In this document: positions 1 to 7,171 of the stretch, piece after piece
How the letters are laid out: each line of letters opens with the position of its first letter
Position numbering within the stretch: position 1 is the first letter of the stretch
From: an uncultured Lachnospiraceae bacterium
GTDB lineage: Bacteria; Bacillota_A; Clostridia; Lachnospirales; Lachnospiraceae
Assembly: GCA_946621895.1 (NCBI GenBank)
Contig: CAMOOZ010000162.1
Span: forward strand, 1-9,508
Reading direction: 5' to 3'
Length of the DNA stretch: 9,508 nucleotides
The notes under the pieces: generated by a model
Databases searched by the model: none
Told to the model about the DNA's origin: nothing
The model's input: the letters and a program-made list of their open reading frames with translations, nothing else
Translations under genes and position numbers: made by a program

Positions 1-1
1 G

Positions 2-1120
2 AAGAATGTGGCAAAGGCCGACGCGGTAAGCAATCTGAAATCCGCGGTGAACATCGATTCCGCGGATAAGCTGGTAAAGGTGTCGGGCAGGACGGAAGGC
101 AGCGGCAGGATCACCGACTTTACGCTGCTGGTGGCGGATCAGAATCTTGCCCATTTAGTGGAAATACGTGACACGGCACAAAAAAATTATGACGAGGCAA
201 AGCAGGAAGCAGAAGAGGCGCAGAAAAAGGTAGCCGAGTATGAGAAAAACAATCAGGATGTTCCGGTGGAGTTGCAGAATGATCTGTACATGAAACAGGT
301 AAAATACCAGGGATTGTTTACCTATGTCCTGGAATCCGATAGTAAGATCAACAATTATCAGTTGGTGGCAGGAAGGCTTAAGGATGCGTACAATCTCTGC
401 CATAATGAGCAGGGACAGCTTGAGTTTAAGAAGGTAAACGCAGACGGAAGCGTGCAGGATACCACTGAATTTTTTGCCTACTTCCACCTGAAGCTCGCGC
501 TGAATATGAAGGACAATCTGGACTACGCAAAAACCTACCTGGAGAAATACGAGAAGATGGATGCCAATGCCATTGTGGAACACACGGCGGATGCGTCTTT
601 TCCGGAGGAGTACAAAAACCTGAAGCGGATGAGCCTGTACTTTGGCCTTTTGGAAATGGACCTGGCCGATATCGAAAAAGCGGAAGCAGACAGGCTTGTA
701 TCGAATAAAACCAAATCGAAAAAGGACAGGGATACGACGAAGGTAATGGATCGGGTAAACGCGGCGTTAAAAGATGCCGCGGAAAAAGATTCTATCCCCG
801 GAAGCCAGGAAAGGTACACAGCTGCTATCGAGATGCTGCACACAGTAGTAAAGAAGGAAAAGGCCTTCATCAAAGCGGTCCATGACTGCCTGAAAAAGGT
901 CGATGCAGCTGTCTATAATCATGGCATTGCAAAGGACGGAAACTTCATTGAGGATGTGATCAAAGAAAAGGCAAAGACAGAAAACGGGGAGATGTATACC
1001 CGGGAGGAGCAAAACCGGATCCGAAATGAGTCCATGGGCAAGGGCTATCAGCTCCTGAAGGAACAGACGAAAAAAGAGGAGAAAAAAGGAGGGTTCTTTT
1101 CATGGCTGTTGGGAAAATAA
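2..1120 (+). CDS. Uncharacterised charged, largely helical protein (5' end cut by window edge)
   Basis: I do not recognise this family. The frame is open to the left edge. The first possible start inside the window is a GTG at 8, but no ribosome binding site can be seen before it and the reading continues upstream as Lys-Asn, so the gene probably begins outside the window. About 370 residues are visible. They are rich in Lys, Glu, Asp and Ala, with no signal peptide or long hydrophobic segment. Residues about 50-85, counted from the GTG, look like a coiled coil (Glu/Lys/Ala/Gln-rich), and several later helices are amphipathic. The C-terminus is a Lys/Glu cluster followed by GGFFSWLLGK, a short aromatic-hydrophobic tail that could contact a membrane or a partner. 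Its last 19 bases overlap the downstream acetyltransferase gene, so the two are probably co-transcribed. Lys codons are A-rich and the region looks less GC-rich than the following genes. A cytoplasmic structural or adaptor role is possible but is only a guess. Confidence 0.75.
   Translation, partial: KNVAKADAVSNLKSAVNIDSADKLVKVSGRTEGSGRITDFTLLVADQNLAHLVEIRDTAQKNYDEAKQEAEEAQKKVAEYEKNNQDVPVELQNDLYMKQVKYQGLFTYVLESDSKINNYQLVAGRLKDAYNLCHNEQGQLEFKKVNADGSVQDTTEFFAYFHLKLALNMKDNLDYAKTYLEKYEKMDANAIVEHTADASFPEEYKNLKRMSLYFGLLEMDLADIEKAEADRLVSNKTKSKKDRDTTKVMDRVNAALKDAAEKDSIPGSQERYTAAIEMLHTVVKKEKAFIKAVHDCLKKVDAAVYNHGIAKDGNFIEDVIKEKAKTENGEMYTREEQNRIRNESMGKGYQLLKEQTKKEEKKGGFFSWLLGK
1087..1092 (+). promoter_or_regulatory. 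Ribosome binding site of the GNAT gene, inside the upstream gene
   Basis: A perfect AGGAGG lies 9 nt before the ATG at 1102 and inside the last codons of the upstream gene. It fixes the acetyltransferase start and implies translational coupling, since ribosomes terminating at 1120 pass directly over it. Confidence 0.8.
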
Positions 1121-2085
1121 ATCCATTCAAACCTTATGCACTGGATGCGGAGAATGCTGGGAGCTTTGCTTTTCTTCTGGATCCGGACACCATCCGCAGG
1201 CTCGAGTCCGGAGACGGCACCGCCGGGTTTCTGGTGCAGCATGACTGGGCCCATGTGGGCGCTCTCTGCGGGAGATTTATCTCTGCGGGAGAATATGAGA
1301 TCTCCTGGCTTTATGTCCTTCCGCAGTACAGAAAACAGGGGGCAGGCGCCTTCATGCTGCAGACCCTCTGTGATCTGCTGAAGGATAAGGATGTGGAGGT
1401 CAGCCTGAGCTTTTTAAGGACAGACCGGGACACCATGGGATTGTGTGATTTTCTGGAGAAGCAGGGCTTTTCGGAATACGCCGTGACCGGTCAGGAGGTC
1501 TTTTCCGCCAGGCTTTCGGACATCTACCGGACAAAGCTGCCAAAGGCAAGGATCGATGAACCCATCGTTTCCTTTGATGCATTGCCGGATTATGTATTTA
1601 AGGAGTTCACGGCGAAGGCCGGGGATGGTTTTGCCCCGCTGCCGGAGGGCGGATTTTTTGATGAGGCGATCGACAGAAAGCTGTCCCTGGGGGTTTTGTC
1701 CGAGGACAGAAAAAAGCTTCTGGGCTATGTGATTTTGGAGCGGTATGCTGAAGACGCGCTTATTTTTTCCGCCCTCTATCTGGACAAAAGCCTGGATCAG
1801 ACGGCCCTGATCTGCCTGATCTCCACGCTGATGGAGCGGGCAGCGGAGCTTTGCGACATGGGCACCAGGCTTTTTATCCCGGTGGTCAACGATAAGGTGG
1901 GAGACCTTTTGGAAAGGCTTTTTTCCGATAAGGTTTTCCAGGAGGTGTCCGTGAGCTATCGCAGGAAGCTGCAGGCGGCCGCCTTTGACTATGAGACCGG
2001 AACGCTGACGGATTTCCTCCTGTTAAACATCGATGATGAGGTCGTGGAGGATCCCACGGAGTATATGGGTACCGTTTTTGAATAG
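1102..2085 (+). CDS. GNAT-family N-acetyltransferase with a degenerate second GNAT-like half
   Basis: This is a 327-residue cytoplasmic protein, about twice the length of a single GNAT domain. Residues 1-150 form a standard GNAT fold. The acetyl-CoA pyrophosphate-binding motif A reads YVLPQYRKQGAGAFML (R77-x-x-G80-x-G82), and it is followed by a motif-B-like segment ending FLEKQGFSEY. Residues about 165-327 repeat the fold pattern, including a GYVILERY strand and a helix near ICLISTLMERAAEL, but the R/Q-x-x-G-x-G/A loop is missing. The second half is therefore probably structural or substrate-binding. The family transfers acetyl groups from acetyl-CoA to amines; the substrate cannot be told from the sequence. 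The start is set by AGGAGG 9 nt upstream. The gene overlaps its upstream neighbour by 19 nt and no clear terminator follows it. It could instead be a tandem-GNAT regulator without catalysis. Confidence 0.85.
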   Translation: MAVGKINPFKPYALDAENAGSFAFLLDPDTIRRLESGDGTAGFLVQHDWAHVGALCGRFISAGEYEISWLYVLPQYRKQGAGAFMLQTLCDLLKDKDVEVSLSFLRTDRDTMGLCDFLEKQGFSEYAVTGQEVFSARLSDIYRTKLPKARIDEPIVSFDALPDYVFKEFTAKAGDGFAPLPEGGFFDEAIDRKLSLGVLSEDRKKLLGYVILERYAEDALIFSALYLDKSLDQTALICLISTLMERAAELCDMGTRLFIPVVNDKVGDLLERLFSDKVFQEVSVSYRRKLQAAAFDYETGTLTDFLLLNIDDEVVEDPTEYMGTVFE

Positions 2086-2141
2086 TCCTGTCCGTCTGCC
2101 GGGAAAACAATTTGTGAAAAGCTGTTTTTCTTCTGAAAATG

Positions 2142-2150
2142 TGGTATAAT
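2142..2150 (+). promoter_or_regulatory. Extended -10 promoter (TGGTATAAT)
   Basis: A consensus TATAAT at 2145-2150 is preceded by TG one base upstream (2142-2143), giving an extended -10 element for the housekeeping sigma factor. The spacing-correct -35 position (about 2122-2127, CTGTTT) matches poorly, which extended -10 promoters tolerate. Transcription would start near 2156-2158 and drive the small membrane protein gene. It lies in a local AT-rich stretch between two GC-rich genes. Confidence 0.55.
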
Positions 2151-2162
2151 AAAATGTATGTA

Positions 2163-2206
2163 TGTTCCGAAGCAATGCTCGGGGATTGCTCCGAAGGCTT
2201 CGGGGA
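2163..2206 (+). promoter_or_regulatory. Structured 5' leader of the membrane protein gene
   Basis: The transcribed leader contains inverted repeats: AGCAAT (2171-2176) pairs with ATTGCT (2185-2190), and TTCCGAAG-like and CTTCGG-like segments flank and alternate with it (CCGAAG 2191-2196, CTTCGG 2198-2203). Alternative pairings are possible. No known riboswitch class is recognised, and regulation is unproven. Confidence 0.3.
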
Positions 2207-2215
2207 ATGATCAAT

Positions 2216-2222
2216 AAGGAGG
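2216..2222 (+). promoter_or_regulatory. Ribosome binding site deciding the 2231 start
   Basis: AAGGAGG lies 8 nt before the ATG at 2231. An in-frame ATG at 2162 is essentially at the predicted transcription start and would add an Arg-rich, non-membrane extension, so the 2231 start is preferred. Confidence 0.8.
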
Positions 2223-2230
2223 ACAAAAAA

Positions 2231-2698
2231 ATGTCAGTAGAAGCGTCACAAAAGGTATTGAAGATTTTTGGTATCATCAGTATCGTGTTCGGGGCCCTGG
2301 GGATCATCGCAGGTATCCTGGTCATGATGGGCGGCGGAGTCGGCGCGGCAGCGCTCGGCGGCGCGGCAGCAGAATACGGAATGGATTCCGAGACGATGGC
2401 ACAGGCCTCTGCGGCGCTTGGCGCGGCAATGATCCTCGGATTTCTTTCCCTGCTTACCGGTGTTGTGGGTCTGATCGAGGGTATTTTCTGTATCCGTGCA
2501 TCGAACGATGCGTACAAAGCCACTCCCGCGTGGATCTTCGCGATCATCGCGCTGGTGCTGAATGTGATCAGCTTCATCCTTACCCTGACAAGCGGCGGAT
2601 TTAATGTTCAGAGTGCCCTTTCCGCTGTTGTCGGGATCGGTATTGATGCATTTATTTTCTACGCAGCCAATACGGTCAGGAATTCCGTGAGGAGCTGA
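2231..2698 (+). CDS. Small four-helix integral membrane protein
   Basis: This is a 155-residue, very hydrophobic protein with no recognised enzymatic motif. Four membrane helices can be read at about residues 11-33, 63-86, 100-119 and 128-146. Between helices 1 and 2 is a Gly/Ala-rich stretch (GGGVGAAALGGAAAEYG) leading into a short acidic, Met-containing segment; a small polar loop (residues 89-99) joins helices 2 and 3. The short tail after helix 4 contains two arginines. There is no signal peptide other than helix 1. The gene has its own extended -10 promoter, a consensus ribosome binding site and a strong terminator, so it is probably monocistronic. Comparable small membrane proteins of unknown function are common in gut Clostridia. 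A channel, stress or envelope role would be speculation. Confidence 0.8.
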   Translation: MSVEASQKVLKIFGIISIVFGALGIIAGILVMMGGGVGAAALGGAAAEYGMDSETMAQASAALGAAMILGFLSLLTGVVGLIEGIFCIRASNDAYKATPAWIFAIIALVLNVISFILTLTSGGFNVQSALSAVVGIGIDAFIFYAANTVRNSVRS

Positions 2699-2733
2699 GC
2701 TGCATCGTTTGAAATGAACTGATCGACTGTGGT

Positions 2734-2773
2734 GCCCTGGTCTCGTCTTGTTAAGTCGGGGCCGGGGCTTTTT
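2734..2773 (+). terminator. Strong intrinsic terminator
   Basis: A 16-position stem (2734-2749 with 2753-2768) has only one mismatch and several G-U pairs. It is closed by a 3-nt GTT loop and followed directly by five T residues (2769-2773). It ends transcription of the membrane protein gene. A TTG start for the next gene at 2748 would fall inside this stem, which argues against that start. Confidence 0.9.
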
Positions 2774-2870
2774 ATCGTGGCAGGCGCGGCGTAAGCTATT
2801 TCGCTGCTTTGCAGGACATGGTCTTCCCTGCCCGATCCGCATGGCCGCCTGTCAGGGAGAGTTTGCCTGT

Positions 2871-4565
2871 ATGAAGAAAAAAACCGTTTCCATCACCTCA
2901 AAAGCCGCCAAAATGACCATTCTGCAGTCGCTGCTGCTGATGGCGGTCATCCTGTTTATCAGCGCCGGTTTCTTCTACCGGATCGTCACGAACATTTATG
3001 ATGAGATGGCTGCGGCGATCGCGGACGCGGCGCTGGGGAGCGTGGACGGGTCGGAATTGTATTCGCTGGCCGCGCAGGTGAATGAGATCATCAAAACGCA
3101 TGCCGATCCTGCGGGGGATTACGCAAGGGATCCGGACGCTTTTGTCCGGGAATTTTCCGGAATCCAGGAATCGGAGACCTACAAAAAGGTCTGGCACAGG
3201 CTGAATGCCCTGCGCCGGGGCACCGGTTCCACGGCGCTGGATTATGTCCTGCTTTATCCGGACCGGGATGAAGAGGTGTTTATCCTGGATGCCTGTGATG
3301 TGAATGTCCTGCCCTGCGGTGAAGTGCATGTGGTCGATCTGGAGCATTATCGTGGCGAGCCCCGGCAGGATTTTGACGGGTTTGCCACCAGATCCTCCAC
3401 CTATGGCAGGCTGAGAACAGACGGTGTCGCCGTGTTTCTGGATGATTCCAACGGGATCTATGCCTATCTGCTGGCGGATATTCCGATCAGCACGGTGATG
3501 ACGCGCCTCCGTTTCTTTCTCTTAAACACTATACTGACTGCCGCGGCGATCACGCTGATCCTGGCCTTCCTTTTTACCCGACATGTCAAAAAACAGGTGG
3601 TGACCCCGATCGCGCGGCTGAAGGACCAGGCGCAGGAATTTGTGGGGAATTATGAGATCAGGGCGTCTCTTCACGACGAGACGCATTTTTTCGACAAGGC
3701 AGAGGGCGGAGGGATCACGGAATTTGCCGAGCTGGCCCAGGCGATGCAGAGCATGGAGCTGGAAATGAACAGCTATCTGAAGGATCTGGACGGCATGATC
3801 TCGGAGCGTGCCAAAATGGATACAGAGCTGGAGCTGGCCAGGAATATCCAGACAAACCTTTTGCCCAATATCTTCCCGCCCTTCCCGGACCGGAAGGAGT
3901 TTGACATCTATGCTTCGATGGATCCGGCCAAGGAGGTGGGCGGCGATTTCTATGATTTCTTTTTTGTGGATGAGGATCATCTGGGACTCGTGATCGCGGA
4001 TGTGTCCGGGAAGGGCATCCCGGCGGCGCTTTTCATGATGATCGCAAAGGCGCTGATCAAGACGAGGCTGCAGAGCGGGGAGAGCCCGGCTGCGGCGCTC
4101 ACGAATGTAAACGATCAGATCTGCGCGAATAATCCCTCCGGTATGTTCGTGACGGTATGGCTCAGCGTGCTCGAGCTGTCCACCGGAAAGGGACTGGCAG
4201 TGAACGCGGGCCATGAGTATCCGGCGCTGCGCAGGAAGGGAGAAAACTTCGCGCTGGTGAAATATAAGCATCTGCCCGTGACCGGGGTGATGGACGGGAT
4301 CACCTATAAGGAGCATGAGTTTACGATGAACCCCGGGGACACCCTGTTTGTGTACACGGACGGTGTCCCGGAAGCCACCAACGCGCAGGATCAGCTCTTC
4401 GGCGAGGAGAGGATGCTTGAGGCGCTGAATAGGGAGCCTGGGGCGGATCCGGAACAGCTGCTGAAAAGTGTCAGGGCATCGGTGGATGCATTTGTGCAGA
4501 CAGCGCCCCAGTTTGATGACCTGACCATGCTGTGCGTCCGGATGAATCCGGAAGGCGCTGAGTAA
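2871..4565 (+). CDS. Membrane sensor PP2C-type phosphatase (RsbU/SpoIIE family) with HAMP
   Basis: A 564-residue protein predicted to dephosphorylate Ser/Thr residues of a partner, typically a STAS anti-anti-sigma protein in this family. Domains in order: membrane helix about 17-39; extracytoplasmic sensor about 40-213; second helix 215-235; HAMP about 236-300; a linker helix (LELARNIQTNLLP) typical of these phosphatases; and a catalytic domain about 330-562. The metal-binding and catalytic motifs are intact: VGGDFYD 356-362, DVSGKG 377-382, NAGHE 445-449, YTDGVPEA 495-502 and DDLTML 549-554. The start at 2871 puts a basic MKKK directly before helix 1, with a moderate GGGAG site about 11 nt upstream. 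Longer starts run into the terminator. No obvious promoter was found in 2774-2870. The sensor resembles that of the minus-strand diguanylate cyclase at 8210-9508. The ligand and target are unknown. Confidence 0.93.
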   Translation: MKKKTVSITSKAAKMTILQSLLLMAVILFISAGFFYRIVTNIYDEMAAAIADAALGSVDGSELYSLAAQVNEIIKTHADPAGDYARDPDAFVREFSGIQESETYKKVWHRLNALRRGTGSTALDYVLLYPDRDEEVFILDACDVNVLPCGEVHVVDLEHYRGEPRQDFDGFATRSSTYGRLRTDGVAVFLDDSNGIYAYLLADIPISTVMTRLRFFLLNTILTAAAITLILAFLFTRHVKKQVVTPIARLKDQAQEFVGNYEIRASLHDETHFFDKAEGGGITEFAELAQAMQSMELEMNSYLKDLDGMISERAKMDTELELARNIQTNLLPNIFPPFPDRKEFDIYASMDPAKEVGGDFYDFFFVDEDHLGLVIADVSGKGIPAALFMMIAKALIKTRLQSGESPAAALTNVNDQICANNPSGMFVTVWLSVLELSTGKGLAVNAGHEYPALRRKGENFALVKYKHLPVTGVMDGITYKEHEFTMNPGDTLFVYTDGVPEATNAQDQLFGEERMLEALNREPGADPEQLLKSVRASVDAFVQTAPQFDDLTMLCVRMNPEGAE

Positions 4566-4576
4566 CCGGGCGCCGA

Positions 4577-4616
4577 TTCATAGATATTGTAAGCGCAGTT
4601 GCTCTGCTTACATGAA
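4577..4616 (+). promoter_or_regulatory. Hairpin leader before the aldolase gene
   Basis: GTAAGC (4589-4594) and GCTTAC (4606-4611) form a perfect 6-bp stem, extended inward by weaker pairs. TTCAT (4577-4581) and ATGAA (4612-4616) can pair outside it with a 7-nt bulge. No T-run follows, so it is not a standard terminator. It sits only a few bases before the ribosome binding site and could be a processing site, an operator or a translational control element. Confidence 0.4.
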
Positions 4617-4617
4617 T

Positions 4618-4627
4618 AAAGGAGAGG
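4618..4627 (+). promoter_or_regulatory. Ribosome binding site of the aldolase-VOC gene
   Basis: AAAGGAGAGG lies just before the ATG at 4632, with GGAG ending 7 nt upstream of it. It supports this start and sits directly after the leader hairpin. Confidence 0.75.
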
Positions 4628-4631
4628 AAAA

Positions 4632-5594
4632 ATGTACCCTGTATTGGAAGAACTGGCAAAGATCGGAATCGTTCCGGCGGTGGCGCTGCAGGACGCGGCG
4701 AAGGCCGGAGAGCTGGCGAAGGCCCTGATGGATGGGGGATTGAACTGCGCCGAGGTGACCTTCCGCACAGCGGCCGCGGAGGAGAGCATCCGCATCATGG
4801 CAGGAGAATTTCCGGATATGCTCGTGGGCGCGGGAGACATCCTTACGCCTGAGGAGGCGGATAAGGCCATGGCTGCCGGCGCAAGCTTCATCGCAAGCGC
4901 GGGATTTAACCCGAGAGTCGTGAAGCACTGCCTGGATAAGGGCTATCCGGTCATTCCCGGCACCTCGAATCCCGGCGATGTGGAGATCGCGCTGGAATAC
5001 GGCCTGGATACGGTGAAATTCTTCCCGGCGGAGCAGGCCGGCGGCCTGAAGATGATCAAGGCGATGTGCGGTCCTTATACGAATGTCCGCTTCATGCCCA
5101 CCGGCGGGATCAATGCGGATAATTTTAGGGAATATCTGGATTTTCCGAAGATCGTGGCCTGCGGCGGCAGCTGGATGGTGAGCTCCGACCTGATCGATTT
5201 CGGCAATTTTGATAAGATCAGGGAGCTGACGAAGGAAGCCGTCGATAAAATGCTTGGCTTCGAGCTTGTCCATGTGGGGATCAACGGAAAGGACGAGGAG
5301 GAAGCCGGGGCCGTGGCATCGGAGTATGAGCGTCTCTTCGGCTTTAAGAAGCGCATGGGAAACAAATCCATCTTCGCGGATCCCTTTATCGAGGTGATGA
5401 AAAGCCCCTATCTGGGCGCAAACGGACATCTCGCCATCGGCACAGATTACATGGCCAGGGCGATGTATCACCTTTCCCGCAAGGGGGTGGAATTCGATAT
5501 GTCCACCGCCGGGAAAAAAGAGGACGGCTCGATCAAGGCGGTCTATCTGAAGGGAGAGATCGGCGGATTTGCGATCCATCTGTTCCAGAAATAA
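4632..5594 (+). CDS. KDPG/KHG aldolase fused to a C-terminal VOC (glyoxalase-like) domain
   Basis: A 320-residue cytoplasmic protein. Residues 1-207 are a class I 2-keto-3-deoxy-6-phosphogluconate / 2-keto-4-hydroxyglutarate aldolase, which splits KDPG to pyruvate and glyceraldehyde 3-phosphate. The Schiff-base lysine is K129 (VKFFPAE). E41 and R45 (AEVTFRT) match the catalytic Glu and carboxylate-binding Arg, and PTGGI (156-160) and GGSW (178-181) form the phosphate site. Residues 210-320 are a VOC domain with candidate metal ligands H214, E254, H266 and H316, at positions analogous to the four ligands of glyoxalase I. Two usual aldolase residues differ: the Thr of the GAGT motif is D69 and the Pro of the S-P-G motif is A90. 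The E. coli enzyme lacks the VOC domain; I recall similar fusions in Clostridia. The gene starts 66 nt after the phosphatase gene and is followed after 29 nt by the esterase fusion, so those two probably form an operon. The VOC function is unknown. Confidence 0.9.
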   Translation: MYPVLEELAKIGIVPAVALQDAAKAGELAKALMDGGLNCAEVTFRTAAAEESIRIMAGEFPDMLVGAGDILTPEEADKAMAAGASFIASAGFNPRVVKHCLDKGYPVIPGTSNPGDVEIALEYGLDTVKFFPAEQAGGLKMIKAMCGPYTNVRFMPTGGINADNFREYLDFPKIVACGGSWMVSSDLIDFGNFDKIRELTKEAVDKMLGFELVHVGINGKDEEEAGAVASEYERLFGFKKRMGNKSIFADPFIEVMKSPYLGANGHLAIGTDYMARAMYHLSRKGVEFDMSTAGKKEDGSIKAVYLKGEIGGFAIHLFQK

Positions 5595-5623
5595 ACATAC
5601 GGACCGGAATAGAGGAGTATGAA

Positions 5624-7171
5624 ATGGCGGAACACAGAATAGAGATCACAGGGACGGAGGAGCTGGAACAGGTCTTCGCAATGGCGGAGCGCTTTGCGGC
5701 GGAAAACCGCCTGGGAAAAAAGGACGGGCTCCATTTAAGGCTGATCGCCGAGGAACTGCTGGAGCTTCGCGGTTTCTTTGGGGAAGGCAGGCAGGGTGTC
5801 CTGAGCCTTGCGGGAGACAGGGAAAAAAGCGTGATCTCCCTTTCCCTTACGGGAAAGCCTGCGGGGACGGAAGCCTCCATCGACCGGCTTTCGGAATGCA
5901 GGGGAGTGTCGGACAAGATCCGCTTTCTGATGGCCTGCAGCTTTGACACACTGGAGGCGGCAGGGGAGGAAACGGCCGCCATCGGCGTGCAGAAGCAGAC
6001 GGCGGAGGAGCTGGCGGATTCGGGCCTTAAGCTCGATGCGGATGCCTATGTATGGACGATGGACACCTACAGCCTGAGCTCCTTTGACCGTTATGCGGAC
6101 ACGGGAGAGGTGGACTGGCCCGAGATCAGCCGTTCCATCATCGCAAACCTTGTGGACGATGTCCGGATCTTTATCCTGCCGGACAGGACGGAGCTGAAGA
6201 TCTATCTTTCCTTCGGGAAGATGCGCGTGGTGGTGAAGGAAAAATACGCGATCCATCCGGATTTTCAGATGCTCTGCCGGATCCCCGTGGCGAAGACCGG
6301 CTTTCAGATCAGGCTTGTCCAGTTGATGTACGGCCAGCTTCCCTATAAACAGGAATCCACGGAGGAATACGCGGTCTTCCGTCATTCGATGCTCTGTAAA
6401 TCCGCTCCGGAAGGCTTTGTGTCCGTGCTGGAATATGTGCCCAGGGCGCTGGAGGAAAAAAAGGATTCTCCGGCGGTGCTTTTTCCCCATGGAGGCGCCT
6501 TTCTTTTTCCAGCCCTGCCCTATCACTATCGTCTGGCCGCGGAGGCGGCGGTAAGGGTGGGATGCAGGGTGTTTATGCCGCTCTACGATCTTGGACCGAA
6601 GCATATCCTTCCGCTTCCCATCAGGGAATGCTATGATGTCTATAAAAGCCTGCTGAATGCGTCCAGGCTCCGAAAGATCGACCCGGACCGCACCGCCGTG
6701 ATGGGAGACAGCTCCGGCGGCACGATCGCCGCGGCGATCTGCCTGCTTTCAAGGGATGAGGGGATCCGGACGCCTGCCGCCCAGCTGCTGCTTTATCCGA
6801 GCCTGGACGGACGCGGGGAGACCGGATCGATGAAAAAGTACCCCGATGTGCCGGTGGTGAATGCCGAGGCGATCAGAATCTATAAGCGGATCCTTCGCGT
6901 GGATGAGGCGGAATGCATAAAGTGGTATAATTCTCCGATGGAAGCGGATTCTTTTGCGGAGCTTTCGCCGGCTTATATCGAGACGGCGGAGTTTGATGCG
7001 CTGCACGATGAAGGCGTGGAATATGCACGGAAGCTGAAGAAAGCCGGCTGCAGCGTGACCCTGAACGAGACAAGGGGAACAGTGCATTCCTTCGATATGG
7101 CAAAGGACAGTCCGGTATTTCTGGATGCGCTGGATAAGCGGATCGGGTTTTTAAGACAGGCGCTGCATTAG
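5624..7171 (+). CDS. Fusion of an anti-sigma-ATPase-like module with an HSL-family alpha/beta-hydrolase (esterase)
   Basis: A 515-residue cytoplasmic protein in two parts. The C-terminal part (about 255-515) is a hormone-sensitive-lipase-type carboxylesterase. It has the oxyanion motif HGGAF (289-293), the nucleophile GDSSGG (S363), the acid D458 in TAEFDALHDEG and H488 in VHSF, a complete triad for hydrolysing short acyl esters. The N-terminal part (1 to about 220) has no established assignment. Its opening resembles RsbW-like GHKL ATPases: a strand, a helix, then RLIAEELLEL (39-48) where family members carry an E-x-x-x-N metal-binding box. The Asn is not present, so ATP binding is doubtful. 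A second conserved-looking block is SIIANLVDDV (171-180). The start is set by GAGGAG 6 nt before the ATG. It lies 29 nt after the aldolase gene, probably in the same operon. It has no signal peptide. Confidence is high for the esterase and moderate for the N-terminal similarity. Confidence 0.87.
   Translation: MAEHRIEITGTEELEQVFAMAERFAAENRLGKKDGLHLRLIAEELLELRGFFGEGRQGVLSLAGDREKSVISLSLTGKPAGTEASIDRLSECRGVSDKIRFLMACSFDTLEAAGEETAAIGVQKQTAEELADSGLKLDADAYVWTMDTYSLSSFDRYADTGEVDWPEISRSIIANLVDDVRIFILPDRTELKIYLSFGKMRVVVKEKYAIHPDFQMLCRIPVAKTGFQIRLVQLMYGQLPYKQESTEEYAVFRHSMLCKSAPEGFVSVLEYVPRALEEKKDSPAVLFPHGGAFLFPALPYHYRLAAEAAVRVGCRVFMPLYDLGPKHILPLPIRECYDVYKSLLNASRLRKIDPDRTAVMGDSSGGTIAAAICLLSRDEGIRTPAAQLLLYPSLDGRGETGSMKKYPDVPVVNAEAIRIYKRILRVDEAECIKWYNSPMEADSFAELSPAYIETAEFDALHDEGVEYARKLKKAGCSVTLNETRGTVHSFDMAKDSPVFLDALDKRIGFLRQALH

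Noticed and set aside
2162..2230. Upstream in-frame ATG extension of the membrane protein
   Set aside because: It would start within a few bases of the predicted transcription start with no ribosome binding site, whereas the ATG at 2231 has AAGGAGG at ideal spacing.
2748..2870. TTG start and 41-residue extension of the phosphatase
   Set aside because: The start lies inside the stem of the intrinsic terminator, and the extension is Arg/Cys-rich and unlike a signal sequence.
3522..4316. Long minus-strand open frame opposite the phosphatase gene
   Set aside because: It is antisense to the intact PP2C motifs, has biased composition and no convincing ribosome binding site or domain.
4608..5579. 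Long minus-strand open frame (323 codons) opposite the aldolase gene
   Set aside because: It is a shadow of a GC-rich gene with strong family motifs on the plus strand. Its translation is His/Arg-rich with no recognisable domain.
5735..6604. Minus-strand open frame of 289 codons opposite the esterase fusion
   Set aside because: It has shadow composition (His/Arg/Gln-rich) and lies opposite a well-supported coding region.
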